A stretch of 64,000 nt of DNA from Haematococcus lacustris (Eukaryota > Chlorophyta > Chlorophyceae > Chlamydomonadales > Haematococcaceae), in the NCBI GenBank assembly GCA_030144725.1, contig JASKMD010000005.1, positions 4,111,151 to 4,175,150 of the forward strand. Reading direction: 5' to 3'. This document shows positions 39,173 through 50,401 of the stretch, piece by piece. A model generated the notes under the pieces. It ran no database searches, was not told where the DNA came from, and saw only the letters and a program-made list of their open reading frames with translations. Position 1 is the first letter of the stretch; every line of letters starts with the position of its first letter. The translations under genes and the position numbers were made by a program.

Positions 39173-42100
39173 TCAGCTGTGACACGTCCTGCGGAAATTT
39201 GAATATTTTTCGCATATCACGTACAGGCCATCCCAACATGTAAGACTTGCACCGCTCGGCTCAGCGAGTTGCCTTTATCCCCCTGCCGGATGTCCAACCT
39301 CGCAGCCCGCCAAGCATCTGCACCAAGTGAAGCCTTATGAAGTGCCCAGTCGACAGAGTGCGGTATGATAGACCCAGGGCACATCGCAAAGCTTAAAACC
39401 GCTCAAGTGCTGACTTGTTTGCCCCTTGCGAGTGGAACGGCCGACGATGCAGGTAAGCACATTGGCGTCTCTTCCATTGCGTAGCTGCAAGATTGAGCGC
39501 GTGAGGCTCACTAAGCGTGGACCCGACTGCATCCATGCAGGGTTGCTGCAAACCCGGCCATCGCTTTGGCCAGGGCGACTCCTGAGCTGAAACTACACCT
39601 GCAGGCTTGTTATAGCATGAGGTATGCACGGGAACTGGTTGCATTGCAGTGCACACAGTGGGTGCTGAATGGCAGGGAATGTCACTCATCACACACTGTG
39701 TGGTGTCAAGGAGCACGGACGTGATATTTATAGACGAAACTGGTAGAGGGTGATAATGACGGTCTCAGCAATGCCCTGCTATGGTTTCAGCTAAAGGTAA
39801 AAATGCAGGCAATTAAGGCATAGTTATAACCAAAGAATGCAATGCTGTGAGTTATGCCATTGCCCTACAACGCAAACGTGCAAAACTTCCTAGGTGCACT
39901 GTGCAGGTACATACCAACGCTCGCACATCCCAACAACGGGTAAGATGTGCATCTGGAGGGTGTGCCCTTGCTACAGGTCTGAGCACCGTTCGTCTGTGTT
40001 GGTTGTGTCGATGGAGTCAAGTGCATCAAGCAATCCACCAACTGTCCTTGCTGGCGGACCCTTGCCTACCACGCCCCACAAATGCCTCAATTGATGTAGG
40101 GTGAGCTTAAGCGTGTTTTGAGGCAATGGCTTTATCGTGGAACTGTACATGGCCATAGCTTGGACTTGTTGTGTTGCCATCCTTGCCCGATTGTTTGCTA
40201 GCTCCTTAGCAACCAATTGTTGCTCCACTGCCGTGGCCTTGCACCGCTGACGTGTATCAGTTGACGCAAACCTCATGGTTATGGACAGCTCCGCTGCCGC
40301 ACGCTTCTGCCTTCTATGTTGCTCTTGTAGCTTGCGCCTATTGACCGCTTGTGCTCCAGCCGTGATTGCAGAAGAGGTGGGAGTGGAAGTGTGGGCGGGG
40401 GCGGGGGTGGGGTGTGGGCTGGGGATGTCAGCACCGTTGGTTGCAGCTGAAAGCGAAGGGCTGGCAGCGGTGTTGATGGGGGTGGCTACAAGCAGGCATG
40501 AGGGGGCCTTGGCATCTGCCACGCACCGCCGCTTCGCAGCCCTGTTTGCTGCAAGGCTGTCCTCTGTGATGTATTGGTACCAAGTGTGCAATGGCTCAGT
40601 GTGGGCCTTGACATGGGCTGCCACTCAAGGCCTTGACATGGGCTGCCACTCAAGGCCTTTGGGATTGCGTTGAAGGACAGCCCGGTGTCGACTTGCATCT
40701 CGAGGGCTCTCAGGTAATGTGCAGGGTCAATCCTGCCTCTTGGGCCAGAACCCTTTCGAGGATCCTCGAGGTGCACAACCTGACCGCGCATAGGGGGCCC
40801 ATGATCCTTGCCAGAGGTTCCCTCCTGCTCACCCCCCTCAGCCATGAGCCCTGCTGATCGCAGGATTTGCCATTGGAGCAAACAAGGATGCCCAACTCTT
40901 CCTCCCCCCCGGCCCTATGACACCGCCGCTGTAATTGCCTCCTTGGGGATGCACACCTTGCCCTCCAGCCCCCCCCTCCCGGGACCCATGCTGCTGCTGC
41001 TGCTGCTGCCCAACACCGGGGCAGGTGGCGGGGAGCGTGGAGAGGGTGGTGCCCACTGCCCCAGCCCCACACCTTGCCCTCCAGCCCCCCCCCCCTCAGG
41101 ACCCATGCTGTTGCTGCTGTAACCAATCACCGGGGCAGGTGGGTGTGAGCGTATGCTAGCCTCCATCTTAACCCGCTGCACACATTTGCAGTGGGCTACA
41201 AGGGGAAGGTGCATTGCATCACACCCAGCTCGGAGTGTTTTGTCAACAAGGTGGGCTGGCCCTAGAGCATCACCGCGCTCATAGCCAAGATGGGCCTGGC
41301 CGCTGTAGTTTGAAACATCGCGAAGTACTTCCCAGACTGTGTCTCTCCCATCCTCGTTGGGTGCCATGCACAAAGTAGTCCATGCTTTCCATTTGCCTTG
41401 CACGCATGGTGCAGATCACACAGCGGTCCAACTTGACCAAAGCGCCCTCCACCTGCACATCTTGCCCTTTGTAGGGATGTGGGAACGTTGGCATGTACCT
41501 GCAAAGTGTACATAGGAAGTGTTGAGTGTGGGGACTTGTTGGGCTATGACATCCTTCACGGCATTGCGGTCATTGGTTGAAACTATGCCGGAATTGCCTG
41601 CATTTTTACCTTTAGCTGAAACCAAGGCACAACACTACTGTGACCATTGTCAACACCCCTTATCAGTCTCATAGCTTGCTTTTACGTCCGTGCCCCTTAG
41701 CACCACACAGTGTGCGATGTGATGTGATCCCCTGCCATTGTGCACTCGCTGCATGCATGGTGGTCCAGCCAATTCTATTGCGTACCTTATGCCCAAACGA
41801 GCTTGAAGGTATAGTTTCAGCCCAAATGTCACCCTGGCTAGACCGGGGGCGGGGTTTGCAGCACCCCTGCATGGTCGCGGTCGGGTCCACGGTTGGTGAG
41901 CCACACGCGCTCATTATTGCAGTTATGCAACGGAGCAAGTGCGAGCTGTCCTTACTCGCAGCTAACCCAGCAGGACGGCCGACGACATGTGTTCGGGGAA
42001 AGTTTGCGATTCGAGCAACAAGCGATACGGGGCAACACACAGCGATTTCGGCCTTGCAGCTATGACGAAAACAAGCTTGGCATTAAGGTGTCGACTTTGG

Positions 42101-42234
42101 CGGGCGCAAGGAACAAGCGGGGGACAGCCCTGACTGGACCTCTACAACAAGCGGGTGCAGAAATCGCGGCTCGAGGTGGCCTGGTTTGTCCATGCTGGCC
42201 CATTCGAACATTTTCTCACGGGTGTCACAGCTGA
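39173..42234 (-). mobile_element. Family B DNA transposon, deleted copy (B2), inserted in a Fanzor tail
   Basis: A 3,062-bp element with ends TCAGCTGTGACAC and the duplication CCGCAAG (39166-39172 and 42235-42241). Terminal inverted repeats span about 39173-39965 and 41440-42234. Shared inner blocks include GTTTCAGCTAAAGGTAAAAA, TGCAGGCAATT and GGGCAAGATGTGCA-like sequence. The gene remnant reads on the minus strand. Compared with B1 it lacks the last exon and RNase H-like region, so it is non-autonomous. Confidence 0.85.
39980..41500 (-). pseudogene. Family B transposase remnant
   Basis: The N-terminal part (about 41500-41140) has the Cys module RWRALVKLDRCVICTMRARQ, LGPAHLVDKTLRAGCDAMHL and LVAHCKCVQR. 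The middle (about 40860-40680) has HLEDPRKGSGPRGRIDPAHY and DTGLSFNAIPKALSG, matching B1. The C-terminal frame (40624-39971) ends LTLHQLRHLWGVVGKGPPAR with a following helix, which looks SAP-like. The catalytic region with DSCNANVG found in B1 is missing, and a 25-bp tandem duplication at 40610-40660 shifts the frame. Non-functional. Confidence 0.55.
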
Positions 42235-42258
42235 CCGCAAGGGCTGTAGAGTTTGCAT

Positions 42259-42523
42259 GGCAGCCCCCTTGTCCCTCACTCGGGCCTCCATTTGAGCCGG
42301 ATCAGTAGTACCTACTAGCAGCCACTAGCAGCCACTAGCAGCCACTATCTGATCCGACTCAAACAGTGTTATTGGGCTGTGTGGAGTAAACCCAGTGCAC
42401 ATGGCACATGAGCCCGCCTACCACCTACATTATTGCCTGACCCCTAAGGGCTATCGTGTAGAGTTGGCATGACCTGCATGCACTAAGTGTAAGCTGATGA
42501 CAGCACAACAAAGGGGGCACACA
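42259..42523 (-). other. Fanzor element 3' tail (F4), candidate guide-RNA/right-end region
   Basis: On the minus strand it starts just after the F4 stop codon and aligns over most of its length with 2804-3044 (TGTCATCAGCTTACACTT, GTCATGCCAACTCTACAC, GTCAGGCAATAATGTAGG). The variable segment is longer here: three GGCTGCTAGT units between TTTGAGTCGGATCAG and CTGATCCGGCTCAAAT, forming a clear stem. Confidence 0.55.
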
Positions 42524-42745
42524 CTACTGTGCCACAGCAGGCTGCTGCTTCTGCTGCTGCTGGGCCTTGGGGGGCTTGTCTCGCAGCCGTGTGTAGCCCA
42601 GGCCAGGGTATTCCTTGCCCTTGGCTGGCAGAGCTCCCTGGTCTGGCCAGTAGCACAGCTCCAGCGGCCGCCACCTGCTCTCCTCAATGCGCTGCATGTT
42701 GAGCGCTGCATTGGAGTCCCTGTCCAGCCACCTGCCGTGCAGCTT
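42524..42745 (-). pseudogene. Fanzor/TnpB-like nuclease, C-terminal fragment (F4)
   Basis: The frame ends at TAG 42526-42524 and reads GRWLDRDSNAALNMQRIEES, WRPLELCYWPDQGALPAKGK, EYPGLGYTRLRDKPPKAQ and a short Gln run. This is the same family as the copy at 1-2803 and the intact version of the C-terminus that the MITE interrupts there. Upstream (42746-43150) no clean frame continues. A stretch reading HGVRHFAQHCHHRHLSLDL (about 43100-43030) may belong to the same element. The catalytic RuvC-I and -II parts are absent. The tail at 42259-42523 follows directly. Confidence 0.65.
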
Positions 42746-43849
42746 CAGTCACGGGTCTCACCACCACCCTATGCACACCACCCTTTACTGATTGTGTCAA
42801 GACCACTCCACCCTTACTATGGCCCACTCACGCTGCCTTCGCTGTCACTGTCGCCGGTAACCCAGCCAGGCACTCCCACCGCCTCATGCTGCTTTGACCG
42901 CCACTGTGAAGGGGGAGATGGTCCTGCAGTGCACCACGGCCAGGGCATATGCCTTGGAAACGCTCTGGCTGGTGAGACTGCATGAGTGTCATGAGGCCAG
43001 CGCCTCCCAGTGCTCCTCCCAGCCTGCATGTCCCCGACCTGGGTCAGGTCTAGGCTGAGGTGCCTGTGGTGGCAGTGCTGGGCGAAGTGGCGCACGCCAT
43101 GCATTAGGGTGTGAGCAAGGGCTTCTTCCGCTTGTCGCAGTGGGTGCACCCTGCCTGGCGCCCTCCTCTCTTATTAAGCAAATTTGGTTTCCCCGGAGAT
43201 TCATGGAGTGAAGTATAAAGTTACCTTCTTTTGTCCCCCTGCCTTTTGTTCCCCTGCCGCAGCGATGGCACCCTGCCTGGTGCCCTTCTCTCAGGCCCTG
43301 CCTGGCCAGGGGCTTGGCAGGCCGGCCGGTGGCTCGTGAGCCTGGACGGTGGCTCATGAGCAGTGCACCCAGGCGCACCAGGAGCCCGGCCTAGCTTTAC
43401 TCGTCACTCCACGCTTGCCAGCCTGACTTGCCAAGGCTGCCCTCCAGGGCCAGGGCCAGGGCCAGGGCCAGGGCCACGGCAGGGCCAGGGCCAGGGCCAG
43501 GGCCAGGGCCAGGGCCAGGGCCAGGGCCAGGGCCAGGGCCAGGGCCAGGGCCAGGGCCAGGGCCAGGGCCAGGGCCAGGGCCACGGCAGGGCCACGGCAG
43601 GGCCAGGGCCAGGGCCAGGGCCAGGGCCAGGGCCAGGGCCAGGGCCAGGGCCAGGGCCAGGGCCAGGGCCAGGGCCAGGGCCAGGGCCAGGGCCAGGGCC
43701 AGGGCCAGGGCCAGGGCCAGGGCCAGGGCCAGGGCCAGGGCCAGGGCCAGGGCCAGGGCTGGTGCGCATGCATCAGAACCTCACAAGGCTCAGATGCAGG
43801 GAGCTGGCTACAGGGTGCTACAGACCAACGCCACGCCCTACCCTCCCCC
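42746..43849. other. Region without a firm gene, mostly satellite
   Basis: Left half: possible upstream Fanzor remnants. Right half: the GGGCCA array (43447-43758). The frames of 120-270 codons here are produced by the array. Confidence 0.6.
43447..43758. repeat. (GGGCCA)n array, about 310 bp
   Basis: About 50 units with three interspersed CACGGCA variants. It lies 92 bp beyond the 3' end of the YCII gene and is open in all frames (Gly-Pro, Gln-Gly, Ala-Arg and others). Confidence 0.95.
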
Positions 43850-45470
43850 TCACCACGCAATCACCAGTCCAGCTTTTACATATGGGTCAGCCTGCATGAA
43901 GCGGTGTATGTCCTCCTCGCTGGCTGCAGGCCCCCACAGCAGCATCGCACTGTTAGGCGGATCCCCCACCGCCCCTCCGATCACGATCTTGCCAGCGTCC
44001 ACCTGCATGCAAGCAGGGCAGGCCCATGGCAGAGCGGAACACTGCAGGGTAGGGCAGTTGGTGCCGGTCCAGCCATGGCCAGGTGCTGGACTGGCGAGGC
44101 TAGGAGCAAGGGCCAGGGTAATCCAGTGCCGCACCAGCAGGGTCAGTTCAGCAGTGCATGGCCAGCAGCAGTGTGAGGAGCAGCTGGGTCATGAGCATCT
44201 TGACTGGCTGACAGCACTTGCAGGACTCTGGTCCCCGCCATAGCAGCGCCACAGCCATAGCTATAACATAGCCATAGCAACGCACAGCCGCTGTGGGCAA
44301 GGCACCACATGGCTTGCAACCACTTATACCCGCTACTCCTTGGTTTGCACCCACTGGTATGGCTGCACCCGGCATTTAAACACCAACCCGCGCCAAATGG
44401 ATGGCACTTACGTATATCTTGGCATTTGCCAGGTGTGCGGTTCGATAAGGACCCCGCTTCTCCAGGATGCCATCCACATAGGTATAGGTGAGGAGCCAGT
44501 GCTTGGGGGCAGGCGGTGCCATAGACGTGTTGGTGGGGCTGACGGGAGGGATGGCAGAACGTAGCGGCTGGGGCCTTTCTGGAGGGGGGCCGGGGCATCC
44601 GACTTCTTGGCACAATTGCATACGGACGCATGGTGCGTCCACTGCAAACATCATCGTCATTGGCAGGCGGGTAACGTAGAAGAGGGCGGGCAGCGTCACA
44701 GGGGTGTTCACACCTACTCAGCATGGGGTTTATGTTAAGTACTTCAAGCCAGGTCCCTGCACGCTGCCTCATTTGAGCACTCACTATATCACTCACTATA
44801 TGACTCACTATATCACTCACTATATCACGCACTATATGACCCCGGTGCTGTCTGGCAGGACTCCAGCACTGAGTATCTGTTAATGGTGTGCCTGTACCGG
44901 TACTCACAAGCGACGCCGCAGCGGTTTTGGCCTGTGTTGAAGCCTGCGGCGGTGAACTGGCTGCCAAACACGTTGTTGCAGGGCACGTGACTGTCCATGA
45001 AGGTCCTCAATGCAGCACTGACATTTCCGGTTCTGCAAGACTCGGCAAACCAACACAACAAAGAGTTGGTGGTGTTGTGTCAGAGGAGGTCAGTGGGAAA
45101 TGACCTCACCGAGGGTCCACTCACACAGAAGCATTGGTGAAGGCGCCAGCAGCCACGAGGTGGGTCACATACGTCTTGTATTGCCAACAGGAGCATGTGA
45201 TGCAGTCCTGGGTTGTTGTGAAGCTGGCTGCAGAGGCAACGCAGTACATTTGAACTGACATTTGATGCCGACCAACGACTGATAGCTAGTATGAGCCCGC
45301 TCACCACACACTGAAGGCATTCCTGTGAGGTTCAAGATGGTATTTGACGGGATGGCACAGCTCTCAAGCAATCCGCGTCTGGCAGTACTCGGTGATGCAA
45401 TGCTAGCTGCGCTAGCTGATGCCAGCAACGCGACGCTGACGAGGATGGGCACTAGTAACGCAGATGGCAT
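43850..45470 (-). CDS. YCII-domain protein with secreted-type Cys-rich N-terminus, 258 aa
   Basis: Five exons chain in exact phase: 45470-45305, 45227-45125, 45032-44908, 44641-44412 and 44002-43850 (TGA). The N-terminus MPSALLVPILVSVALLASAS is a good signal peptide. Next comes a Cys-rich domain of unknown type (ESCAIPS; DCITCSCWQYKTYVTHLVAA; HVPCNNVFGSQF; RCGVA; CVRMQLCQEVGC), then a Pro-rich linker. The C-terminal 80 residues are a YCII domain: KHWLLTYTYVDGILEKRGPY, GKIVIGGAVGDPP, then FMQADPYVKAGLVIAW; the HxxH-like RTAHL and DPYVKAGL blocks are typical. YCII proteins are usually small, cytosolic and dimeric, so the fusion is unusual. Alternatively two genes were joined by my exon choice, but phases and splice sites support one. 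The 3' end abuts the GGGCCA array; the neighbour SLC25A44 diverges. Confidence 0.7.
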
Positions 45471-46028
45471 GGCCGATAACTTGTGTGTGTCTTCGCAAAA
45501 AGGCGCGAGTGCAGTGGGTAGAATCTCTGCGCTATGCCGATGCAAACCGAGGCCATGGGTGGGACGGGTGACCGGGTGACCGGGAAGACATTTTCCAGAA
45601 GTAACTACCCGGCTGCTGGGTTCTGGTCCATGTTCAGTTGTTGGTGCAGGGGCTTTGGCATGTTCGTTACACCTTCGTCACCTCCAGCGCCGACTGCTGG
45701 TCAGCCTCTGGCCTGTTCACCAAGCTGATGGCGCCCCTCACTCATTGAAGTTAGCAGCTAGGCCCCTTGACCGACATTGGCCGTTTGACCGACCCCGCCC
45801 TGCCCCCGCTCCACCTGTTGAAGCAGCCGGAGTATGGTAGTTTTCACGTAGTTGGGGACGCCAGACACTAGGGTATCCTGAATTAGTATGGTAGCCTATT
45901 TGGTAGTGTACGATTGGTAAGCAGGGGCAGAACAATCATAGGGGGCGTGGGAGTCATGGGGGTGAAAACTGATGAATCATGCGTATAACACGATACTAAT
46001 GTAGCCTATCCAGAACGTCTCAAACCAC
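45471..46028. other. Divergent promoter region between YCII and SLC25A44 genes
   Basis: Contains a decayed duplicate of SLC25A44 exon 6 (45624-45739). Otherwise no feature recognised; core promoter elements not evident. Confidence 0.6.
45624..45739 (+). pseudogene. Partial duplicate of SLC25A44 exon 6 and its acceptor
   Basis: Aligns with 48733-48846: TGGTCCATG, TGGTGCAGGGGCTTTGGCAT, CACCTCCAGCGCC, TGGTCAGCC and AAGCTGATGGCGCCCCTC. It includes intron sequence before the acceptor, so the duplication is genomic, not retrocopied. Substitutions and indels remove the reading frame. It lies about 290 bp upstream of the parent gene, in the same orientation. Confidence 0.85.
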
Positions 46029-46655
46029 ATGCAGCGCAGGGACGCAATGGAGGAGATCAACTGGGACCAGATTGACAAAACCAAGTTCTTCCTGCACGGC
46101 CTGGGCCTGTTCTCCGTAGGGCCCTTTCAGCCGCACACTAGCCTTCCAATGCGGGCCAAAAGGCACGTGTTCATCCTCCAACGCACATTTGCATTCGCCG
46201 CAGGGAGTCACCGCGCTGCTTTTTCCATTGTCGGTCATCAAGACCAGGCAAATGGCGTCTAGTGGCGTGTCAGCTGGCTTTCAAGTCGGTGGGCTGCGGG
46301 CAGCATCATGAGACGGGGCACCCCATACCTTGCTTTCACCTACCCGCTGTCCCTCATTATCCACCCACCTACCTCATCACCTGCATGCCTACAGGGCACA
46401 CAACAGACAGCCGTCACGATCTGGCGGCATGAAGGCGTTCCAGGCTTCTACCGTGGCTTCAGCACAGTCATCTTTGGCACCATCCCCTCACGCTCGGTGA
46501 GCACCGACAGCCTCATCTGGTAGCTGCCCAGCCTTCGCGAGCACCAGCAGGAGCAGGGGCAGCAGCAGGGGCAGCAATAGGCAGCAGCAGCAGTAGCAGC
46601 GGGGGCAGCAGCGGCAGCAGCTGCAGCAGGGGCAGAAACAGCAGGGGCAGCAGCA

Positions 46656-46690
<35 letters not shown>

Positions 46691-49600
46691 GGGCCGCAGC
46701 AGAACCATCTGTGCCATATCTGCAGCTAGCATAGCTAGGTGCATGCTTGGCAGTGAGCCTACAGCGCTGCTGGCCTGTGCAGGTGTACCTGTCCACGCTG
46801 GAGATGGTGAAGAGCTCAGTGGCCAAGGTCGGGCAGCAGCTGGAGCTGTCTGACACCACCATCGCTGGGGTGAGGCAGACAGGCTGAGAGCAGGAGGGCA
46901 GGAGGGCAGGGGGGGCAGGAGGGCAGGAGGGGCAGGAGGGCAGGGGGGTCAGGGAGCGTGAAGCAGATCAGGTGCAAGGACTCTTGATGCAGGGCAGGGT
47001 CCATCCTTTGGCATTTGCACCAGGATTCACACCGCCCCCCGCCCCCCTTGGCCCCACACCGCCCCCGGCTCACTGCCCCCCTGGCTTGCAGCCCGCCCTG
47101 TCCTCCATGCCACATCACACACATGGCATATATAAAGGGGCTGACAGGGCAGGGGTTGCCTCATCAGGCCCCTCTAGCATGGCTGACCACAGCCTTGGCC
47201 CGGTCCACCATCCACTGCCTGCACTGCATCAATATGGTGGTGCTCCCTGCCCATGTGCCCATGCTGGGTCCATGCACGCTTGAGCATGCAGGTCAGCAAC
47301 TTTGCGGGCGGGGCCTGCGCCTCCATGTCCACCCAGCTGGTTAGCGTGCCCATGGATGTGATCAGCCAGCGCCAGATGATGCAAGGAGCAGAGACTCACA
47401 CTCAGCAGCCCCCTGCTGACACTGGACAGGCAGGGCAGGCGGGCAGAGGGGGCGGCAGCGCCAGCAGCAGGGCCAACACCCAGGGGGCGTCAGGAGCCAG
47501 CAGTGGCGGTAGTGGTGGTGGTGGTGGTGGCGGCTTGCATGGCTCGACACGGGGCCTGCACAGCTGGAGCAGCGCCAGGCATGTTGTGTCCCACCAGGAT
47601 TTGTTGGGGCAGTGGGCCAGAAGCAAAGCAGCCAGCACCCTCCCTGGCCTCAGCCACCCACCTCACTGTACTCTTCACAACACACCTCCACAGCATGGCA
47701 ATCCCAGCCCTAGCCCCAGCCCTAGCACCAGCACCCGCCCTGCCCTCAGCTCCGGCAGCCCACCCAGTCCCAGGCCCTGCGCCGCCAGCACTGCTAAGCC
47801 GGCTCCTGGCCCTGGTCTTGGCCTCCGCCTCAGGCCTTGTACCTCCCCAGCCTGGCCCCCTGGGCAGCAGCCGCCTTCACACAGCCAGCTGCTGCAGCTG
47901 AGGCCCCACCCTCCTGGGTGTGCGTTCGCCACAGGCAGTGCAGACGCTCTGAGGTGCACCACCACCCAGCCCATCACCCTCACCCTCAGCCCCAGCCCCA
48001 CCACCCTGGCTGGCCCCTGGACCAGGGTGGGCGGCAGGGCAGTGCCGGGCCCAGGCCTGCCCCACCTCCTCCCTAGACCCACTAGCCTCGCAGCCCCTGC
48101 TGCTGCTGCTGCTGCTGCTGCTGGCCACAGCTGGGCTGCCCGAGTGCATTCAGCCTCTTCAGCCTCTGTATCTGGCATGGCAGCTGCTACTGCTGCACCG
48201 GAGGCAGCTCAAGCGTTGGGAGCGGCGGGGGGCGGTGGCAGAGGAGGGGTCCCCCATATACCAATGGACACAGCAGCTGCAGGGGAAGGGGGGCGGGGTG
48301 GAGGGGAAGGGGGGCGGGGGCGGCCAGCCGGGGCTGCGGGGGCCCCTGTGGTGCAGCGGTTGGGGAGTCTAGCCATGGCCCGCAGCATCCTCAGGGAGGA
48401 GGGCGTGCGTGGTCTGTATAGGTCAGTGCAGCTTGTGGTCTGGCAGGGGAGGGGAGGGGAGGGGAGGGGAGGGGAGGGGAGGGGAGGGGAGGGGAGGGGA
48501 GGGGAGGGGAGGGGAGGGGAGGGGAGGGGAGGGGAGGGGAGGGGAGGGGAGGGGAGGGGAGGGGAGGGGAGGGGAGGGGAGGGGAGGGGAGGGGAGGGGA
48601 GGGGAGGGGAGGGGAGGGGAGGGGAGGGGAGGGGAGGGGAGGGGAGGGGAGGGAGGGTGACCTGGGGGATGTCCCCCTTCCTACCCCCTCACCCAGGTAC
48701 CTCCCTCCACCCTCCTGGCCCTGCCGCTCTGCTGGTCCATGCTCTGCTGGTGCAGGGGCTTTGGCATGTCCGTGGCCACCTTCGTCCCCTCCAGCGCCAT
48801 CTGGTGGTCAGCCTATGGCGTATACACTAAGCTGCTGGCACCCCTGCTGCCCCGCCCTGCTCCTGCTCTACCTTCTGCGCCAGCTGCCCCAGCTCAGGCA
48901 GCTCAGGCAGTGGCCGCCTACCCCAGCCAGCAGGCCGCCTTCATGGCAGCAGCAGCCAGGGGGCCCAAGGAGGGAGGGCAGGACGCTGTAGCAGCAATGG
49001 CTGGGGGCCAGCAGCAGGGGGTCAAGGGCTGGCAGGTGGCGGTACTGCAGGTGTGAGGAAGGGCTGGGGGGAGGGGCTGGGGGGGTCACTGTGTCAGCGG
49101 TGCCGTGTCAGCCTGCTGTGTGGAGGTGGAGGTGGAGGTGGGAGTGATGAGGGTGATGGTGGTGGGGGTGGTGCCAGAGGTAGCCAGAGGTACAGGGAGG
49201 TGGGATTTTTACAATTTCACCCTGGACCATGAACTTTCAATAATTCTGTCTTTGCGGAAGGTTAGGGTTACACAGGGTAGGTGCCACCGGGTTTGGTGCC
49301 GGAGCCAGCCAGTCTGGTGGGAGATGTGGTCCTTCCCTCCCCAGCCAATGGAGTAGCCATGTTGCAGCCAGCTTGCAGACATTCTTGTCACTCAGGCCAA
49401 GGGGTCCTGCAGGCTCGCCTGTGGTGCCAGAGCCTGCTGTTGGGGGCTGCGGCATCAGGTCAGCTGGCAACCCGACCCTGACGACCAGCCTGTCCCAGTA
49501 CCACCTTCCAATAGTTCCAGGGTCCTGCTGGCAGCAGCTCCCCCCCTCATGGCTGCTGCTCCTACCCCTCCTGACCCAGACCTGCCTGCCCCTGCTGCTC

Positions 49601-50401
49601 ACTGATGCCCTGCCCTCCCCTGGCCCTGCAGGTCAGCGCCTCAGTCCTGGCCGGCGCCACCTCCTCCCTGCTGACCAACCCCCTAGACCTCATCAAGACA
49701 CGCATACAGGTAGGCGCGGCACTCAGGCTCCGGCCCCCTGCCCGCCCCCCTACCCTCCCCCTGGCTGGCCCCCTACCCTTTTCCCTCCCTGCCCCCTTAC
49801 CCTCCCCCTGGCTGCCCTCCTTTGCTCACGCCCCCAGCCCTTTCTCCAGGCTCCCAGCCGCTGCTTACCCATGTGGCACCCAAAGCTGAGGGCCCCTTAC
49901 CTATCCACCCCAGCTGCCCCTTTGGCTGTTCCTGCAGCCAACACCACCCCACTGTTACCCCCAGAGACTTTAATGGTGCACGTCCTTCTGGACTACGCTT
50001 CGGGCCCCAGCCACTTGCTTAGCTTCTTACCCGCTGCCTATTCAGGTGGCACGCAAAGCGGAGGGCCAGGCCTGCACTGCACGCAGCGTGGTGCGGGAGG
50101 TGCTGCGGCAGGACGGGCCGCTGGGCTTGTTTCGCGGCGTCCTGCCACGCATGGCCAGCGCTGCGCTGTGGGGCACCTGCATGGTCACGGTGAGGTGGTT
50201 GGGGGCGCATGCATGGCCACAGCGCTGGTGTAGTGTGGGGTGTGGGGCACGTGCATGGTACTGGTGAGGTCGTAAACCAGTCGTGCATGGTGTGGATGTC
50301 AATGCTGCCCTGTACCTTTCTCTATGGCGACGCAGGTATACGAGTTTTTGAAGCGCATCAGCAAGAGAACGGATCCTGACATCAGCCTCCCCGTGGTGTA
50401 A
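46029..50401 (+). CDS. Mitochondrial carrier, SLC25A44 type, 683 aa with a long insertion
   Basis: Inner-membrane solute carrier; the mammalian relative SLC25A44 imports branched-chain amino acids, and plant members are little studied. Nine exons in exact phase: 46029-46115, 46204-46266, 46395-46496, 46783-46869, 47292-48421, 48756-49050, 49632-49709, 50046-50189, 50336-50401. The N-terminus EEINWDQIDKTKFFLHGLGL is characteristic. The three repeat signatures are PLSVIKTRQ (residue S replaces D/E, as in this subfamily), PMDVISQRQ and PLDLIKTRIQ. GFYRGF, GLYRGF and GLFRGV mark each repeat. About 310 low-complexity Ala/Pro/Ser/Gly residues are inserted after SQRQMMQG in the second matrix loop, and another 70 after KLLAPLLP. 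Normal carriers are about 300-350 aa. A (GGGGA)n array fills intron 5. Confidence 0.9.
46550..46690. repeat. Degenerate CAG/GGGGCAG repeat
   Basis: Poly-CAG mixed with GGGGCAG in intron 3 of the SLC25A44 gene. Confidence 0.85.
48446..48652. repeat. (GGGGA)n array, about 205 bp
   Basis: About 41 perfect pentamers in intron 5 of the SLC25A44 gene, 25 bp after the donor. Purine-only on the transcribed-sense strand. Confidence 0.97.

Larger units (their letters stand above)
39010..42258 (-). other. Fanzor element 3' tail (F3), split by B2
   Basis: Segments 39010-39172 and 42242-42258, joined across B2 and one CCGCAAG, give a minus-strand copy of the tail seen at 2804-3044. It runs from CATGCAAACTCTACAGCC through GCGGTCAGGCAATACTGTAG to the terminal GGAGGCCCTAGTGAGGGAC. 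The upstream part is cut off where the next tail (42259) begins, so no coding part remains. Confidence 0.75.

Noticed and set aside
42160..42240. Reading the TCAGCTGTGACAC ends as part of the Fanzor element
   Set aside because: The 7-bp CCGCAAG duplication and matching B1 ends show they belong to family B, nested in the Fanzor tail.
43354..44243. Frames of 120-270 codons of Gly-Pro, Gln-Gly and Ala-Arg
   Set aside because: The GGGCCA array is open in every frame. The only supported coding part nearby is 43850-44002 on the minus strand.
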